From positions 102,521 to 166,520 of the forward strand of contig NZ_CADIKI010000019.1 of the NCBI RefSeq assembly GCF_902859935.1: 64,000 bases of DNA. The letters run 5' to 3'. A model generated the notes under the pieces. The model was not told the DNA's origin. It did no database searches and saw nothing but the letters and a program-made list of their open reading frames with translations. Shown here piece after piece: positions 25,987 through 37,368 of the stretch. Position 1 is the first letter of the stretch. The number at the start of each line of letters is the position of its first letter. This stretch comes from Paraburkholderia fynbosensis. GTDB lineage: Bacteria; Pseudomonadota; Gammaproteobacteria; Burkholderiales; Burkholderiaceae. The position numbers and the translations under genes were made by a program.

Positions 25987-27069
25987 TCAGTCCGCGTCGC
26001 CTAGCGAGGCCAGCAACTCTGCCTGATGCTCGCTGACGAGCGCCGCGATCAGTTCGTCGAGATCGCCATCCATGATCGCGTCGAGCCGATACAGCGTCAG
26101 GTTGATCCGGTGATCGGTCAGCCGCCCCTGCGGGAAGTTGTACGTGCGAATCCGCTCCGAGCGGTCGCCTGAGCCGATCAGGCTCTTGCGTGTGGCGGCT
26201 TCCTTCGCCTGCTGTTCATGCGACTGCTTGTCCTTGATACGCGCGGCGAGCACCTTCAGCGCGCGGTCCTTGTTCTTGTGCTGCGAGCGGTCGTCCTGAC
26301 ACTCGACGACGATGCCGGTCGGCAAGTGCGTGACGCGCACCGCGGAGTCGGTCTTGTTGATGTGCTGGCCGCCCGCGCCGGACGCGCGGAACGTGTCGAT
26401 GCGAAGATCGGCGGGATTGATCTCGACTTCGCCGATTTCGTCAGCCTCGGGCATCACCGCGACCGTGCAGGCGGACGTGTGAATGCGGCCCTGCGTTTCG
26501 GTAGCCGGCACGCGCTGCACGCGATGGCCGCCGGACTCGAACTTCAGCTTCGAATACACGGCTTCACCGGCGATCCGCACGATCACTTCCTTGTAGCCGC
26601 CGAGATCCGATTCGCTCGCCGACATCAGCTCGACCTGCCAGCGATTGCGCTCGGCAAAGCGCAGATACATGCGCAGCAGATCGCCCGCGAACAGCGCGGA
26701 CTCGTCGCCGCCCGTACCCGCACGGATTTCGACGAAGATATTGCGGTCGTCGTTCGGATCTTTCGGCAGCAGCATTTTCTGCAGCTCCGCGCCGAGCTGC
26801 TCCATGCGGTCGCGCGCAGCGCGAATTTCATCTTCCGCGAAGTCGCGCATCGACGTGTCCGCCAGCAGTTCCTGCGCGGTTTCCTCGTCACTGCGCGCCT
26901 CGCGCCATAGCGCGTAATGCTCGACCACCGGCCCGAGCTCGGCGTGCTCGCGCGTGAGCTTGCGGTATTGATCGAGATTCGAGGTGACGTCCTCGCGGCT
27001 CAACAGGTCGTTCAGTTCGGCCAGCCGTGTAGTGAGCTGGTCGAGCTTGCGTTGCATGCTCGTTTTCAT
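25987..27069 (-). CDS. prfA: Peptide chain release factor 1
   Basis: RF1 (360 aa) recognises UAA and UAG stop codons. The codon-recognition tripeptide PAT occurs in RVQRVPATETQGR, and the catalytic GGQ lies in GAGGQHINKTDSAVRVTH. The length and the ATG at 27069 (MKTSMQRKLDQL) match the family; the frame continues upstream without similarity. It follows hemA by 122 bp and precedes prmC, so substrate and modifying enzyme are made together. Confidence 0.98.
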   Translation of the reverse strand: MKTSMQRKLDQLTTRLAELNDLLSREDVTSNLDQYRKLTREHAELGPVVEHYALWREARSDEETAQELLADTSMRDFAEDEIRAARDRMEQLGAELQKMLLPKDPNDDRNIFVEIRAGTGGDESALFAGDLLRMYLRFAERNRWQVELMSASESDLGGYKEVIVRIAGEAVYSKLKFESGGHRVQRVPATETQGRIHTSACTVAVMPEADEIGEVEINPADLRIDTFRASGAGGQHINKTDSAVRVTHLPTGIVVECQDDRSQHKNKDRALKVLAARIKDKQSHEQQAKEAATRKSLIGSGDRSERIRTYNFPQGRLTDHRINLTLYRLDAIMDGDLDELIAALVSEHQAELLASLGDAD

Positions 27070-27191
27070 CGGACGGGTTTCGGAGCGGGCTCCGGCAAGG
27101 ACGGCGACTAGGGAATGGGCGGATGCCCTGAACGGAAGCACGTCGCGCGCCACTGGCGGGCGGCGCGGACAGCGCGGCGCTGGCTGCGCCG

Positions 27192-28478
27192 CTAACGCTC
27201 GGTGGAACCGGAGTGCTTGTAGAAACCGCTCATCAGTTCGATGAGCGTGTCGCGGTTATCGCTGCTCGCGCGATTGAGCGCGTGCGTCGGGCCGTGGATC
27301 AGCTTGTTGGTGAGCGCTTGCGACAGCGCTTCGAGTACTGCGGCCGGGTCGTCGCCGCGTGCGAGCATCTTCTGCGCACGCTCGACTTCGGCGCGGCGCA
27401 GCACGTCGGCCTGTGTATGCATGTGGCGGATCACCGGCACGATGCTGCGTGCGTCGAGCCACTGCATGAAATTCTGCACACGCGTTTCGATGATCGCTTC
27501 GGCCTGCGCGACCGCGGCTTGCCGCGACGCATTGCCTTCGCGGACGATCGCGCCGAGGTCGTCGACGGTGTACAGGAAGACGTCTTCGAGCTGGCCGGCT
27601 TCGGGCTCGATATCGCGCGGCACGGCGAGGTCGACCATGAAAATCGGCCGGTGACGACGCGCTTTGACTGCCCGCTCGACCGCGCCGAGCCCGATGATCG
27701 GCAACGTGGACGCCGTGCACGACACGATGATGTCGAACTCGTGCATGCGCGCCGGCAGCTCCGACAGCGGAATAGCCCGGCCGTTGAAGCGCTCGGCGAG
27801 CCGCGAACCGCGTTCGGCCGTACGATTGGCGACCACCAGCTCACGCGGATGTTGCGCGGCGAAGTGCGTCGCGCACAATTCGATCATTTCGCCCGCGCCG
27901 ATGAACAGTACGCGCTGGTTCGAGACCTTGTCGAAAATCCGCTGGGCGAGTCGCACAGCGGCTGCCGCCATGGAAACCGACTGCGCGCCGATTTCGGTGG
28001 TGCTGCGCACTTCCTTCGCGACGGCGAAGGTGCGCTGGAACAACTGGTTCAGATAGGTGCCGAGCGCGCCGGCTTCGGACGCGGTGCGCACTGCGTCCTT
28101 CATTTGTCCGACGATCTGCGTCTCACCCAGCACCATGGAGTCGAGCCCCGACGCGACGCGGAACGCGTGGCGCACGGCTTCCGACTGCGGCAGCGCGTAG
28201 ACGTGGGGCGCGAGTTCATCGATGGGCAGGTTGTGGTACTTCGAAAACCACTGGATCGCGGCTTCTCGCGCGGCTTGGTCGTCGGTGGCGCAGTAGAGTT
28301 CGGTGCGGTTGCAGGTGGACAGAATCGCCGCTTCCGGCGCCGTGCGGGCCGTGCGGCCGAGCCAGACGCCCTTGAACGTGTCCAGTGCAGGCTTGATCTG
28401 TTCGAGCGGAAACGCCACGCGTTCGCGCAGGGCGACAGGCGCAGTGTGGTGATTGATTCCGATCGTGAGAAGCTGCAT
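27192..28478 (-). CDS. hemA: Glutamyl-tRNA reductase
   Basis: HemA (428 aa) reduces glutamyl-tRNA to glutamate-1-semialdehyde, the first committed step of C5 tetrapyrrole synthesis. The N-terminus MQLLTIGINHHTAPVALRE and the active-site cysteine in ILSTCNRTELY are characteristic. The NADPH domain has VLFIGAGEMIEL, and a C-terminal dimerisation helix follows. It heads the hemA-prfA-prmC-grxD-ubiX series. A TATAAT lies 27 bp before the start. Confidence 0.98.
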   Translation of the reverse strand: MQLLTIGINHHTAPVALRERVAFPLEQIKPALDTFKGVWLGRTARTAPEAAILSTCNRTELYCATDDQAAREAAIQWFSKYHNLPIDELAPHVYALPQSEAVRHAFRVASGLDSMVLGETQIVGQMKDAVRTASEAGALGTYLNQLFQRTFAVAKEVRSTTEIGAQSVSMAAAAVRLAQRIFDKVSNQRVLFIGAGEMIELCATHFAAQHPRELVVANRTAERGSRLAERFNGRAIPLSELPARMHEFDIIVSCTASTLPIIGLGAVERAVKARRHRPIFMVDLAVPRDIEPEAGQLEDVFLYTVDDLGAIVREGNASRQAAVAQAEAIIETRVQNFMQWLDARSIVPVIRHMHTQADVLRRAEVERAQKMLARGDDPAAVLEALSQALTNKLIHGPTHALNRASSDNRDTLIELMSGFYKHSGSTER

Positions 28479-28504
28479 TTTGAGGGGCTATGGTTTAGCC
28501 CAAT

Positions 28505-28510
28505 ATTATA
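28505..28510 (-). promoter_or_regulatory. Candidate -10 box for hemA
   Basis: A perfect TATAAT on the minus strand lies 27 bp upstream of the hemA ATG. I see no good -35 hexamer at 16-18 bp, so it may need an activator. Confidence 0.4.
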
Positions 28511-28552
28511 GCGTTTTCACGATTCTTACATCCTGCACCCGTCAACCGGCCT

Positions 28553-29263
28553 TCAATCTGCGTCGACAACGGCTTCTGGCGGGATCGCGTCGAGCTGATA
28601 GCCGTAGCCGTACACCGGCGTGAGGGCATAGCCGAGTTCGGGGCGCAACTGCAATTTGTTGCGTACCCGTGAGGCGTGTGTGTCGATCGTGCGTGACTTT
28701 TCGTCGCGGCGGCGCGCCCAGACGGTTTCGAGGATGTGCGCGCGCGACACTGGGCGCGCCAGATTGTTGAACAGCAGCAACGCGAGGCGGAATTCCTTGG
28801 GAGTCAGGATGACCGTCAGGCCGCGGTAGGTGACGGCGAAATGCGCGGTGTCGAATGCATAGCCGCCGATCGTGTCCCGCCGCCGGTTGGCCGGCCGCCG
28901 CAGGCTGGCACGGCGCAGCAGCGCGTCCACCCGGGCCAGCATTTCCGGGCCGCGGACCGGTTTGTTGAGGCAATCGTCGGCGCCGGCGTGCAATGCGGCG
29001 ACGATCTGGCTTTCGCGCGGCGCCGACATCAGCACGATGACCGGCAGGCTCGGCAGGATGGAGCGGGCGCGCGCGATCACGTCTTCGGCGCAATGGTCGC
29101 GGGCCCAGCTCGCGGTGATCAGAAGATCGAAGAACTCGTCAGTGGCACGCTGCAGGAAGGGCGCGCTGGCGATGAAATGCTGGCACACATGGCCGCCCGC
29201 GAAGATCAGCCGCTCGATCAGTTTGGCGTGTTGCACATCCGGTTCGATGAGGGCGATTCGCAT
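28553..29263 (-). CDS. OmpR-type response regulator with degenerate receiver
   Basis: This 236-aa protein has a receiver domain (about 1-120) and a C-terminal winged helix (about 130-230; LTPKEFRLALLLFNN and SRTIDTHASRVRNKL are typical). In the receiver the acidic pocket (EPD, residues 7-9), Ser80 and Lys101 are kept, but the phosphoacceptor position is Ala51 in DLLITASW, where active family members have Asp. It is therefore probably not controlled by phosphorylation. No histidine kinase gene is adjacent. It lies 74 bp upstream of hemA on the same strand. Confidence 0.9.
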   Translation of the reverse strand: MRIALIEPDVQHAKLIERLIFAGGHVCQHFIASAPFLQRATDEFFDLLITASWARDHCAEDVIARARSILPSLPVIVLMSAPRESQIVAALHAGADDCLNKPVRGPEMLARVDALLRRASLRRPANRRRDTIGGYAFDTAHFAVTYRGLTVILTPKEFRLALLLFNNLARPVSRAHILETVWARRRDEKSRTIDTHASRVRNKLQLRPELGYALTPVYGYGYQLDAIPPEAVVDAD

Positions 29264-29467
29264 GGCGCGGGTTCAGCTGGCAACGGCCGGGAATTGGATT
29301 TTTCCGCACAGTTTGCGGCTTGCCTAACCTCATCCCGACCCCTAAACTCAACCGCTATGCGGAAAGCGCCGTGCTGAACTTCCTATAGTTAATGAGACAA
29401 AAATGCTAGCTGTCGTGTCCCCTTGCGAATATCAGACAAATCGGAAAATGCGCGAGCTTGGCCGCTG

Positions 29468-29722
29468 ATGGGTTGGCCCGGCATCATCGTGTTGGGGGTG
29501 GCGATCGGACTGGCTGGCTGGTGGCTGCATCCGTTGCGCCGCGCGAGCCGCGCCCGTTGGTGGGTGGCGCTGCTGGCCGGTGTGCTCGGCACGAGCGTCG
29601 CGCGCATGGGCGGCAATGTGACCGGTCTCTTTCATGACGGCGATACACTGGAATGGCCGGTATGCACCGCCATCGCGGTAATCGCCGTTGCCGCGACGCT
29701 TGGCTTGCGTTCCCGTCGATGA
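29468..29722 (+). CDS. Small membrane protein (GlsB/YeaQ-like)
   Basis: The 84-aa product is nearly all hydrophobic with about three membrane helices and glycine-rich packing (GVAIGLAGWWL, LLAGVLGTSVARMGG). This loosely resembles the transglycosylase-associated GlsB/YeaQ/YmgE family, but I cannot be sure. It ends 19 bp before the aminopeptidase gene and is likely co-transcribed. No clear ribosome-binding site precedes ATG 29468. Confidence 0.6.
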   Translation: MGWPGIIVLGVAIGLAGWWLHPLRRASRARWWVALLAGVLGTSVARMGGNVTGLFHDGDTLEWPVCTAIAVIAVAATLGLRSRR

Positions 29723-29741
29723 ATCTTTGCAGGTGACTTCC

Positions 29742-31556
29742 ATGAATGCCCGACTCCCCGAAACTTCCTCCATCCCCGAACGGCTCGCGAGCCTGCGTAG
29801 CGCGATGGCGCGCGAAGGCGTCGCCGCCTATCTGGTGCCGTCCGCGGACCCGCACTTGTCCGAGTATCTGCCTGAGCGCTGGCAAGGCCGTCAGTGGCTG
29901 TCAGGCTTCACCGGCTCGGCCGGTACGCTGGTCGTCACCGCCGACTTCGCGGGCGTCTGGACGGACAGCCGTTATTGGGAACAGGCGAGTGCGCAACTGG
30001 CCGGCACCGGCGTGCAATTGATGAAGATGACCGGCGGTCAGCAGACTTCGCCGCATTTCGAATGGCTTGCGCAGAACGTGGCGAGGGGCGGCACGGTCGG
30101 CGTGGACGGGGCGGTGCTCGGCGTGGCGGCGGCGCGGGCGTTGGGCCAGGCGTTGAGCGCGCGCGGCGTGCAACTGCGCACCGACGTCGATCTGTTCGAT
30201 GCGATCTGGCCGCAGCGTCCGTCGCTGCCGAGCGCTGCGGTGTTCGAGCACGCCGCGCCGCATGCGAGCGTCGAACGCGCGGAAAAGCTTGCGCGGATTC
30301 GTCGCGCGATGGCAGACCAGGGCGCGCAATGGCACTTCGTCTCGACGCTCGACGACCTCGCGTGGCTGCTGAATCTGCGCGGCGCCGACGTCAGCTATAA
30401 CCCGGTATTCGTCGCGCATGCACTGATCGGCGTCGATCGGGTGGCGCTGTTCGTCGCCGACGGCAAAGTGTCGCCGGAACTGGCCGCCGCGCTGGCAGGC
30501 GACGGCATCCGCGTCGAGCCGTACGCGAACGCGGCGGATGCGCTCGCGGCACTGCCCGCCGGCAGCACGCTGCTGATCGATCCGCGCCGCATCACGTACG
30601 GTTCGTTGCAAGCGGTGCCGTCGACGGTCAAGGTGGTCGAGTCCGTCAACCCCTCCACCTTCTTCAAGTCGTGCAAGACGGCGGCGGAAGCCGGGCATGT
30701 GCGCGCGACGATGGAGCAGGACGGCGCAGCGCTGGCCGAATTCTTCGCGTGGTTCGAAAGCGCCCAAGGTCGCGAGACGATCACCGAGCTGACCATCGAC
30801 GAACGCCTGACGGCCGCGCGCGCGCGCCGTCCGGGCTTCGTGTCGTTGAGCTTCGCGACGATCGCGGGCTTCAATGCGAACGGCGCGATGCCGCACTACC
30901 GCGCGACCGAGCAAGCGCATTCGGTGATCGAGGGCGACGGCCTGCTGCTGATCGACTCTGGCGCGCAGTATCTGAGCGGCACGACGGACATCACGCGCGT
31001 GGTGCCGATCGGCACGCCCACCGACGCGCAGCGGCGCGATTTCACGATCGTGCTCAAGGGCACGATGGCGCTGTCGCGCGCGCAGTTCCCGCGCGGCATT
31101 CGTTCGCCGATGCTCGACGCGATCGCTCGCGCGCCGATCTGGGAAGCGGGCGCCGATTACGGCCACGGCACCGGCCACGGGGTGGGCTACTTCCTGAACG
31201 TGCACGAAGGCCCGCAGGTGATTTCGCACTATGCGCCCCCCGAGCCGTGGACTGCGATGGAGGAAGGCATGATCACGTCGGTCGAACCGGGCATTTACCG
31301 GCCCGGCAAGTGGGGCGTGCGGATCGAAAACCTCGTGCTCAACGTGCCCGCCGGTAAAACCGAATTCGGCGACTTCCTCAAGTTCGAGACGTTGACGCTG
31401 TGCCCGATCGACACTCGCTGCCTCGAACTGTCGCTGCTGCGCGAGGACGAGCGCGCGTGGCTCAACGCGTATCACGAAACGGTGCGCACGCGCCTGTCGC
31501 CGCACGTGTCGGGCGACGCGAAGGCGTGGCTGGAACTGCGTACGCAACCCATCTGA
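29742..31556 (+). CDS. Xaa-Pro aminopeptidase (aminopeptidase P, M24B)
   Basis: This 604-aa protein is the long, three-domain form of aminopeptidase P found in eukaryotes and some bacteria, removing N-terminal residues before proline. The C-terminal pita-bread domain has the five metal ligands: Asp in LLLIDSGAQY, Asp in TTDITR, His in GTGHGVGYF, Glu in SVEPGIY and Glu in RIENLVL. The first two domains are creatinase-like folds. AGGTGA precedes ATG 29742. The typical E. coli PepP is shorter (about 440 aa). Confidence 0.92.
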   Translation: MNARLPETSSIPERLASLRSAMAREGVAAYLVPSADPHLSEYLPERWQGRQWLSGFTGSAGTLVVTADFAGVWTDSRYWEQASAQLAGTGVQLMKMTGGQQTSPHFEWLAQNVARGGTVGVDGAVLGVAAARALGQALSARGVQLRTDVDLFDAIWPQRPSLPSAAVFEHAAPHASVERAEKLARIRRAMADQGAQWHFVSTLDDLAWLLNLRGADVSYNPVFVAHALIGVDRVALFVADGKVSPELAAALAGDGIRVEPYANAADALAALPAGSTLLIDPRRITYGSLQAVPSTVKVVESVNPSTFFKSCKTAAEAGHVRATMEQDGAALAEFFAWFESAQGRETITELTIDERLTAARARRPGFVSLSFATIAGFNANGAMPHYRATEQAHSVIEGDGLLLIDSGAQYLSGTTDITRVVPIGTPTDAQRRDFTIVLKGTMALSRAQFPRGIRSPMLDAIARAPIWEAGADYGHGTGHGVGYFLNVHEGPQVISHYAPPEPWTAMEEGMITSVEPGIYRPGKWGVRIENLVLNVPAGKTEFGDFLKFETLTLCPIDTRCLELSLLREDERAWLNAYHETVRTRLSPHVSGDAKAWLELRTQPI

Positions 31557-31589
31557 GCGCCGCTACCAGAGTCGGCTAACGGAGAACGC

Positions 31590-32213
31590 ATGGCGATCAA
31601 GGCAGTGGTGTTCGATTTCGGCGGCGTGCTGATCGACTGGAGTCCGGAGTATCTGTATCGCGAGCTGATTCCTGACGACACCGAGCGTCGCTGGTTTCTG
31701 ACGCACGTCTGCTCGATGGATTGGGTGGTCCGTCAGGACGGCGGCCAGCCAATCGTCGAGGCTACCGACGAACTGATTGCGAAGTTCCCCGATCACGAAG
31801 TGTTGATCCGTGCGTTCTACGAGCGCTGGCACGAGATGGTGGCCGGCGTGCTGGAGGACGGCGTCGCGATCATGGAAAAGCTCGAAGCCGCCGATGTGCC
31901 GCTGTTCGGCCTCACCAACTGGTCGGCTGAGACTTTTCCCTACGCATGGGAGCATTACCCGGTGCTGCGGCGGTTTCGCGACATCGTCGTGTCGGGGCGG
32001 GTCGGGCTCGTGAAGCCGGATCCGGCGATCTTCGCGGCCATGCGCGAGCGGATCGACGTGCAGATGCCAGGCGTTCAGCCCGGCGAACTTGTTTTCATCG
32101 ACGACAATCTGAAGAACGCGCAAGCCGCGAGCGCGCTCGGCTGGCAAGGTGTGCATCACACCAGCGCCGCGCAGACCGAAGCGAAGCTGCGCGAATTGGG
32201 ACTGCCGGTTTGA
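31590..32213 (+). CDS. HAD superfamily hydrolase (YihX/epoxide-hydrolase N-terminal-like)
   Basis: This 207-aa protein is a HAD subfamily IA phosphatase. Motif I is VVFDFGGVLIDW with the nucleophile Asp9; motif II is LTNWSAET; motif III is LVKPDP and motif IV FIDDNLKNAQAA. The DFGGV form of motif I places it with YihX and the N-terminal domain of soluble epoxide hydrolase; YihX releases phosphate from alpha-D-glucose-1-phosphate. The substrate here is not known. It starts 33 bp after the aminopeptidase gene, so an operon is likely. Confidence 0.9.
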   Translation: MAIKAVVFDFGGVLIDWSPEYLYRELIPDDTERRWFLTHVCSMDWVVRQDGGQPIVEATDELIAKFPDHEVLIRAFYERWHEMVAGVLEDGVAIMEKLEAADVPLFGLTNWSAETFPYAWEHYPVLRRFRDIVVSGRVGLVKPDPAIFAAMRERIDVQMPGVQPGELVFIDDNLKNAQAASALGWQGVHHTSAAQTEAKLRELGLPV

Positions 32214-32381
32214 GCCGCGCGAAGCTCGTTTGAACGGCGTCACGAGGGGAAAGGGCGCGTGCGCTTTATTCGCAGCGCCGCCTTCGTTTCACTATTGCGC
32301 CGCGGCTCGCCTGCTTTCACCGTCCTTCGCCTGCCACGGTCTGCAAGCGAGCGGCCCTCGCACTCCACACCGCCTTCCGAA

Positions 32382-33503
32382 CTACTGACCCAGCAGGTTC
32401 TTCAACGCGTTCTCCAACCCTTTCACCGTCTCCCCCGCGCCTTTTGCCACGCCTTCGACGCTGACGCCCAACGCCTTCGCAAAGCCCGCGCCGAGCCGCT
32501 TCATGAGGCCTTCCCGCACCGAAAATTTCGGGTCGCGCAAATCTCCGTCCAGCACGAAATGCAGCGTGATATCGCCGTTGTGCGCCTTGAGCGCGGCCAC
32601 GGCCGCCTTGGTCGGGATCGACAGGAAGGTGTCGAACGGATTGTCGCTGTCGGCGAGTTGCAGATTGTGGACCGTCACGGTGCCGGGTGCATGCAACCGA
32701 TAGTTGCGCACCGTCGATTCAACCGTCAGGTCGACCGTGCCGCCCGTCACTTGCGCCCGCGCGCCGGCCTTCTTCAGCAAATACGGATCGAGCATCACGA
32801 TGTCGATGCCGCGTAGCTGGCTGGTTGTCTGCGAATCCCTACTGGCGATCTTGACCCAGCCGCCGAACGACACGGTGCCCGTATGCGCCGGGCCTTTGAT
32901 CGAGCCGCTGACGCTGACGTTGGTCGGCTCGCTGAGCGCGGGCAGTTTCAGATTGTCGACGCTCGCGTTGGCGTTGCTGACCGTCACCTTGAACGGCGGC
33001 GGCCCGACCGTCATGTCGTAGAAATGGAAGTTGCCCTGCTCGAAGCGGATGTGATCGACCTGTTTCTCGTGCGAGGCGGGCGTCACCACACCGCCAGTGT
33101 CGCCATCGGAGCGGTTCACTGCTTCCCGCAGGTTCGGCAGCAGGTTGATCGATCCGTCCTTCGTGCGCAGCACGGCCATGTCGAAGCCGCGCACCACCAC
33201 GCTGCGGATATGCATGCGCCGCGCGAGCAGATCGCGGATGTCGGGGGTGAGGGTGATCTCGTCGGCTCTGAGCGGGTCGCCGGCCGGCCAGCCGGGCGGC
33301 GCCTTGATGAGCACACGCGTGAGATGAATCGAGGTCAGGCCGACGTCGATGCTTTCGGCGCTGCCGAGCGGGCCGAGCGCCGCGACCAGGCGATTCTTGA
33401 CCTCCTGCTGCGCGAACCGCAGCGCGCCGACCGCGAGGACGATCAGCACCAGCAACACGCCGCCGATGGCGACCAACCAGCGCTTGCCCTTCGACATCGC
33501 CAT
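32382..33503 (-). CDS. AsmA-like / DUF748-type envelope protein
   Basis: The 373-aa product has a short cytoplasmic start, one membrane helix (about residues 10-30) and a long periplasmic domain rich in beta structure, with AsmA-like features: GFDMAVLRTKDGSINLLPNL and repeated amphipathic strands. AsmA-type proteins form bridge-like lipid conduits across the periplasm, so a role in lipid transport is plausible but inferred. GAGGAGG gives a strong ribosome-binding site for ATG 33503. It lies downstream of ettA. Confidence 0.7.
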   Translation of the reverse strand: MAMSKGKRWLVAIGGVLLVLIVLAVGALRFAQQEVKNRLVAALGPLGSAESIDVGLTSIHLTRVLIKAPPGWPAGDPLRADEITLTPDIRDLLARRMHIRSVVVRGFDMAVLRTKDGSINLLPNLREAVNRSDGDTGGVVTPASHEKQVDHIRFEQGNFHFYDMTVGPPPFKVTVSNANASVDNLKLPALSEPTNVSVSGSIKGPAHTGTVSFGGWVKIASRDSQTTSQLRGIDIVMLDPYLLKKAGARAQVTGGTVDLTVESTVRNYRLHAPGTVTVHNLQLADSDNPFDTFLSIPTKAAVAALKAHNGDITLHFVLDGDLRDPKFSVREGLMKRLGAGFAKALGVSVEGVAKGAGETVKGLENALKNLLGQ

Positions 33504-33880
33504 GCTTGCCTCCTCGTCACCACGCGGCGTGGTGCGGCTGTGACTGGTTCTGGTTTGCATGCGCCGCTCGGGCGCATGTCTATTCCGGCGGCACGGCTGC
33601 GTCTGCCGGAACGACGACATGTATCACGCCGCGACACGCAATGCGTGTGCCTTGCCGTCCATTTCGTCCGACGTGCCGCGCGAGTGGCGCGGGCATCGTG
33701 TGCCGCGCATGGCCATGCGCCTGTGCAGAGAGGAGCCGCGGGGAGCGAAACAGTCGCCGGAATGATCCGAAACACCGCAGCCGGAATGGACCGACAAAGC
33801 GAACCAGTCAGGCAAACCCATGAAGCGAAACAGCAAAGCGACCCGCCCCACACCCACGAGGCGGGCCACCGAACGCCACG
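33504..33880. other. 377-bp gene-free spacer with hairpins
   Basis: No gene is apparent. CATGCGCC-GCTCG-GGCGCATG (33558-33578) is a perfect 8-bp hairpin, and CCCGCC/GGCGGG (33842-33865) a weaker one just after ettA. Neither has a T tract. The stretch 33750-33840 repeats GCGAAACAG and GCCGGAATG irregularly. Confidence 0.4.
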
Positions 33881-35548
<1,668 letters not shown>

Positions 35549-35817
35549 TTGCTTGCAATAGACGTTGACGACGCCGGCCGCGTGGGGGCGGGCAGTCGTT
35601 GGGTGGATGGGTAATCGGTGTTAGCGGTGTTGAGGCCAGGCGGCATGCCCGGCGCCGGCCGGCGCGGCATCGAGCGCGGCGTCGAACTTCGCGACGCCCC
35701 GCGCGCGGGCGTGTGGTTCAGGTGGCATTGTACTTCGCGCGGCGGGTGGGGCGGCAGGGGGCGGCGCGTGGTGTCGGAGGTCGGCTCGTGTGTCGATGCG
35801 CGCGGCGGCGTGGATGC

Positions 35818-36144
35818 TCAGAGCCAGTCGGCAACGCCGCCGTGTCGCGAACAGGTGCCGCCATGATGTCGGCTGAAGCTGTAGGTGCCGTCGCGGCAGC
35901 GCGCGCTCGCGCCTTGCGGCGCTTTGCCGGACAGCGCACGGGCCGGCGCGTGGACGGTGTTGCCGTCGCGATTGCTGTAGGTGTCGTGATTGCTGAGGTC
36001 AGCTTCGTCGGGTGTCGTGCCGGGGGCGACGTATGCGAGCGCCGGCGCTGCCGCCACGCCGAACAACAGCGCGACGGCCGCCGTCGCATGGCGGCCGAGG
36101 CGCGTGAGGGCGATGCCTGTCATGCTGTTCAGGGTGATTGTCAT
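35818..36144 (-). CDS. DUF3761 protein, exported
   Basis: This 108-aa protein starts with a signal peptide (about 1-37, ending APALA) and ends with the DUF3761 signature CRDGTYSFSRHHGGTCSRHGGVADWL-like segment, in which two cysteines probably form a disulfide. The family occurs widely in proteobacteria and has no known function. It follows ugpC by 39 bp on the same strand, which may be chance. The start could also be ATG 36123; neither has a strong ribosome-binding site. Confidence 0.8.
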   Translation of the reverse strand: MTITLNSMTGIALTRLGRHATAAVALLFGVAAAPALAYVAPGTTPDEADLSNHDTYSNRDGNTVHAPARALSGKAPQGASARCRDGTYSFSRHHGGTCSRHGGVADWL

Positions 36145-36183
36145 TCTGGTCGCGCGTGAATGTGCGTGCGCGTCGGGCAGGTC

Positions 36184-37272
36184 TCAGTTGGCGCGCCGTC
36201 CCGTCGACGGATCGAAGAAATGCAGATGCGCCGCCGGCAACGCCACTTGCAGCGCTTCGCCCGCCGCGGGCCGATGCGCATGCGGCAAGCGCACCGTCAC
36301 ATCGTGCTTGCCCCAGCGGCCGTGCGCGAGATTGTCCGCGCCGAGTAATTCACAAGAATCGACGCCGAGCGTCGCGTGCCGAGCGTCCGCGTGGCCAGGG
36401 TCCATGTGCTCCGGGCGAATGCCGAGCGTCCACTCGCGGCCTTTGGCGACCTCCCGGCCGATCGACGCCACACCCGCCAACGGCAGTTTCGGACCGTTGC
36501 CCGCGACGTCGAACGTCGCGCCGTCATCGGACACGCGGCCTTCCAGCAGATTCATCCCCGGCGAGCCGATGAAGCTCGCGACGAACACGGTAGCCGGCCG
36601 CTCGTAGACCTCGGTCGGCGCGCCGATCTGCTCGGCGTGGCCCTTGTTCATCACGATCACACGCTGCGCGAGTGTCATCGCTTCGATCTGATCGTGCGTC
36701 ACGTACAGGCTCGTGGTGGCGAGGCGCGCATGCAGCCGCTGGATTTCGAGGCGCATCTGCACGCGCAAACGCGCGTCGAGATTCGACAACGGTTCGTCGA
36801 ACAGAAACACCGCCGGCTCGCGCACGATCGCGCGGCCCATTGCGACGCGCTGCCGTTGTCCTCCGGACAGCTCGCGCGGCTTGCGTTGCAACAGCGCTTC
36901 GAGTTCGAGAATCTGCGCGGCGGCCTGCACGCGCTTCGCGATCTGCGCGCGCTCGACACCCGCGATCTTCAGCGCGTAGCCCATGTTCTCGGCTACGCTC
37001 ATATGCGGATACAGCGCGTAGTTCTGGAACACCATCGCGATGTTGCGATCCTTCGGCTCCAGGTCGTTGACCACTTTGCCGGCGATCGAGATGCGGCCGT
37101 CGGAGATGCGTTCGAGTCCCGCGACCATCCGCAGCAACGTCGACTTGCCGCATCCGGACGGCCCGACCATCACGACGAACTCCCCGTCGGCGACGTCGAC
37201 GTCGATGCCGTGCAGCACGAACTGTTTGCCGTCGTAGGTTTTTTTAACGCCTTGCAGAGTCAGTGCAGCCAT
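36184..37272 (-). CDS. ugpC: sn-Glycerol-3-phosphate ABC transporter, ATPase UgpC
   Basis: UgpC (362 aa) powers uptake of glycerol-3-phosphate and its diesters. The ATPase domain has Walker A GPSGCGKST, Q-loop MVFQNYALYPHM, signature LSGGQRQRVAMGRA and Walker B FLFDEPLSNLDA. The C-terminal third is the regulatory OB-fold (MalK type) with RPEHMDPGHAD. It is the last gene of ugpBAEC, 96 bp after ugpE. Sugar transporters share this ATPase type, but the neighbours support ugp. Confidence 0.92.
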   Translation of the reverse strand: MAALTLQGVKKTYDGKQFVLHGIDVDVADGEFVVMVGPSGCGKSTLLRMVAGLERISDGRISIAGKVVNDLEPKDRNIAMVFQNYALYPHMSVAENMGYALKIAGVERAQIAKRVQAAAQILELEALLQRKPRELSGGQRQRVAMGRAIVREPAVFLFDEPLSNLDARLRVQMRLEIQRLHARLATTSLYVTHDQIEAMTLAQRVIVMNKGHAEQIGAPTEVYERPATVFVASFIGSPGMNLLEGRVSDDGATFDVAGNGPKLPLAGVASIGREVAKGREWTLGIRPEHMDPGHADARHATLGVDSCELLGADNLAHGRWGKHDVTVRLPHAHRPAAGEALQVALPAAHLHFFDPSTGRRAN

Positions 37273-37368
37273 GCCGTTTTAGCCTTTCGTTGCTTGCCGC
37301 GTGGTGCGCGGTGTTTTCTGTTCAATGCCGTCGTCGTGTCCGGGCGTCGCCATGCCACGCCGGCTCGA

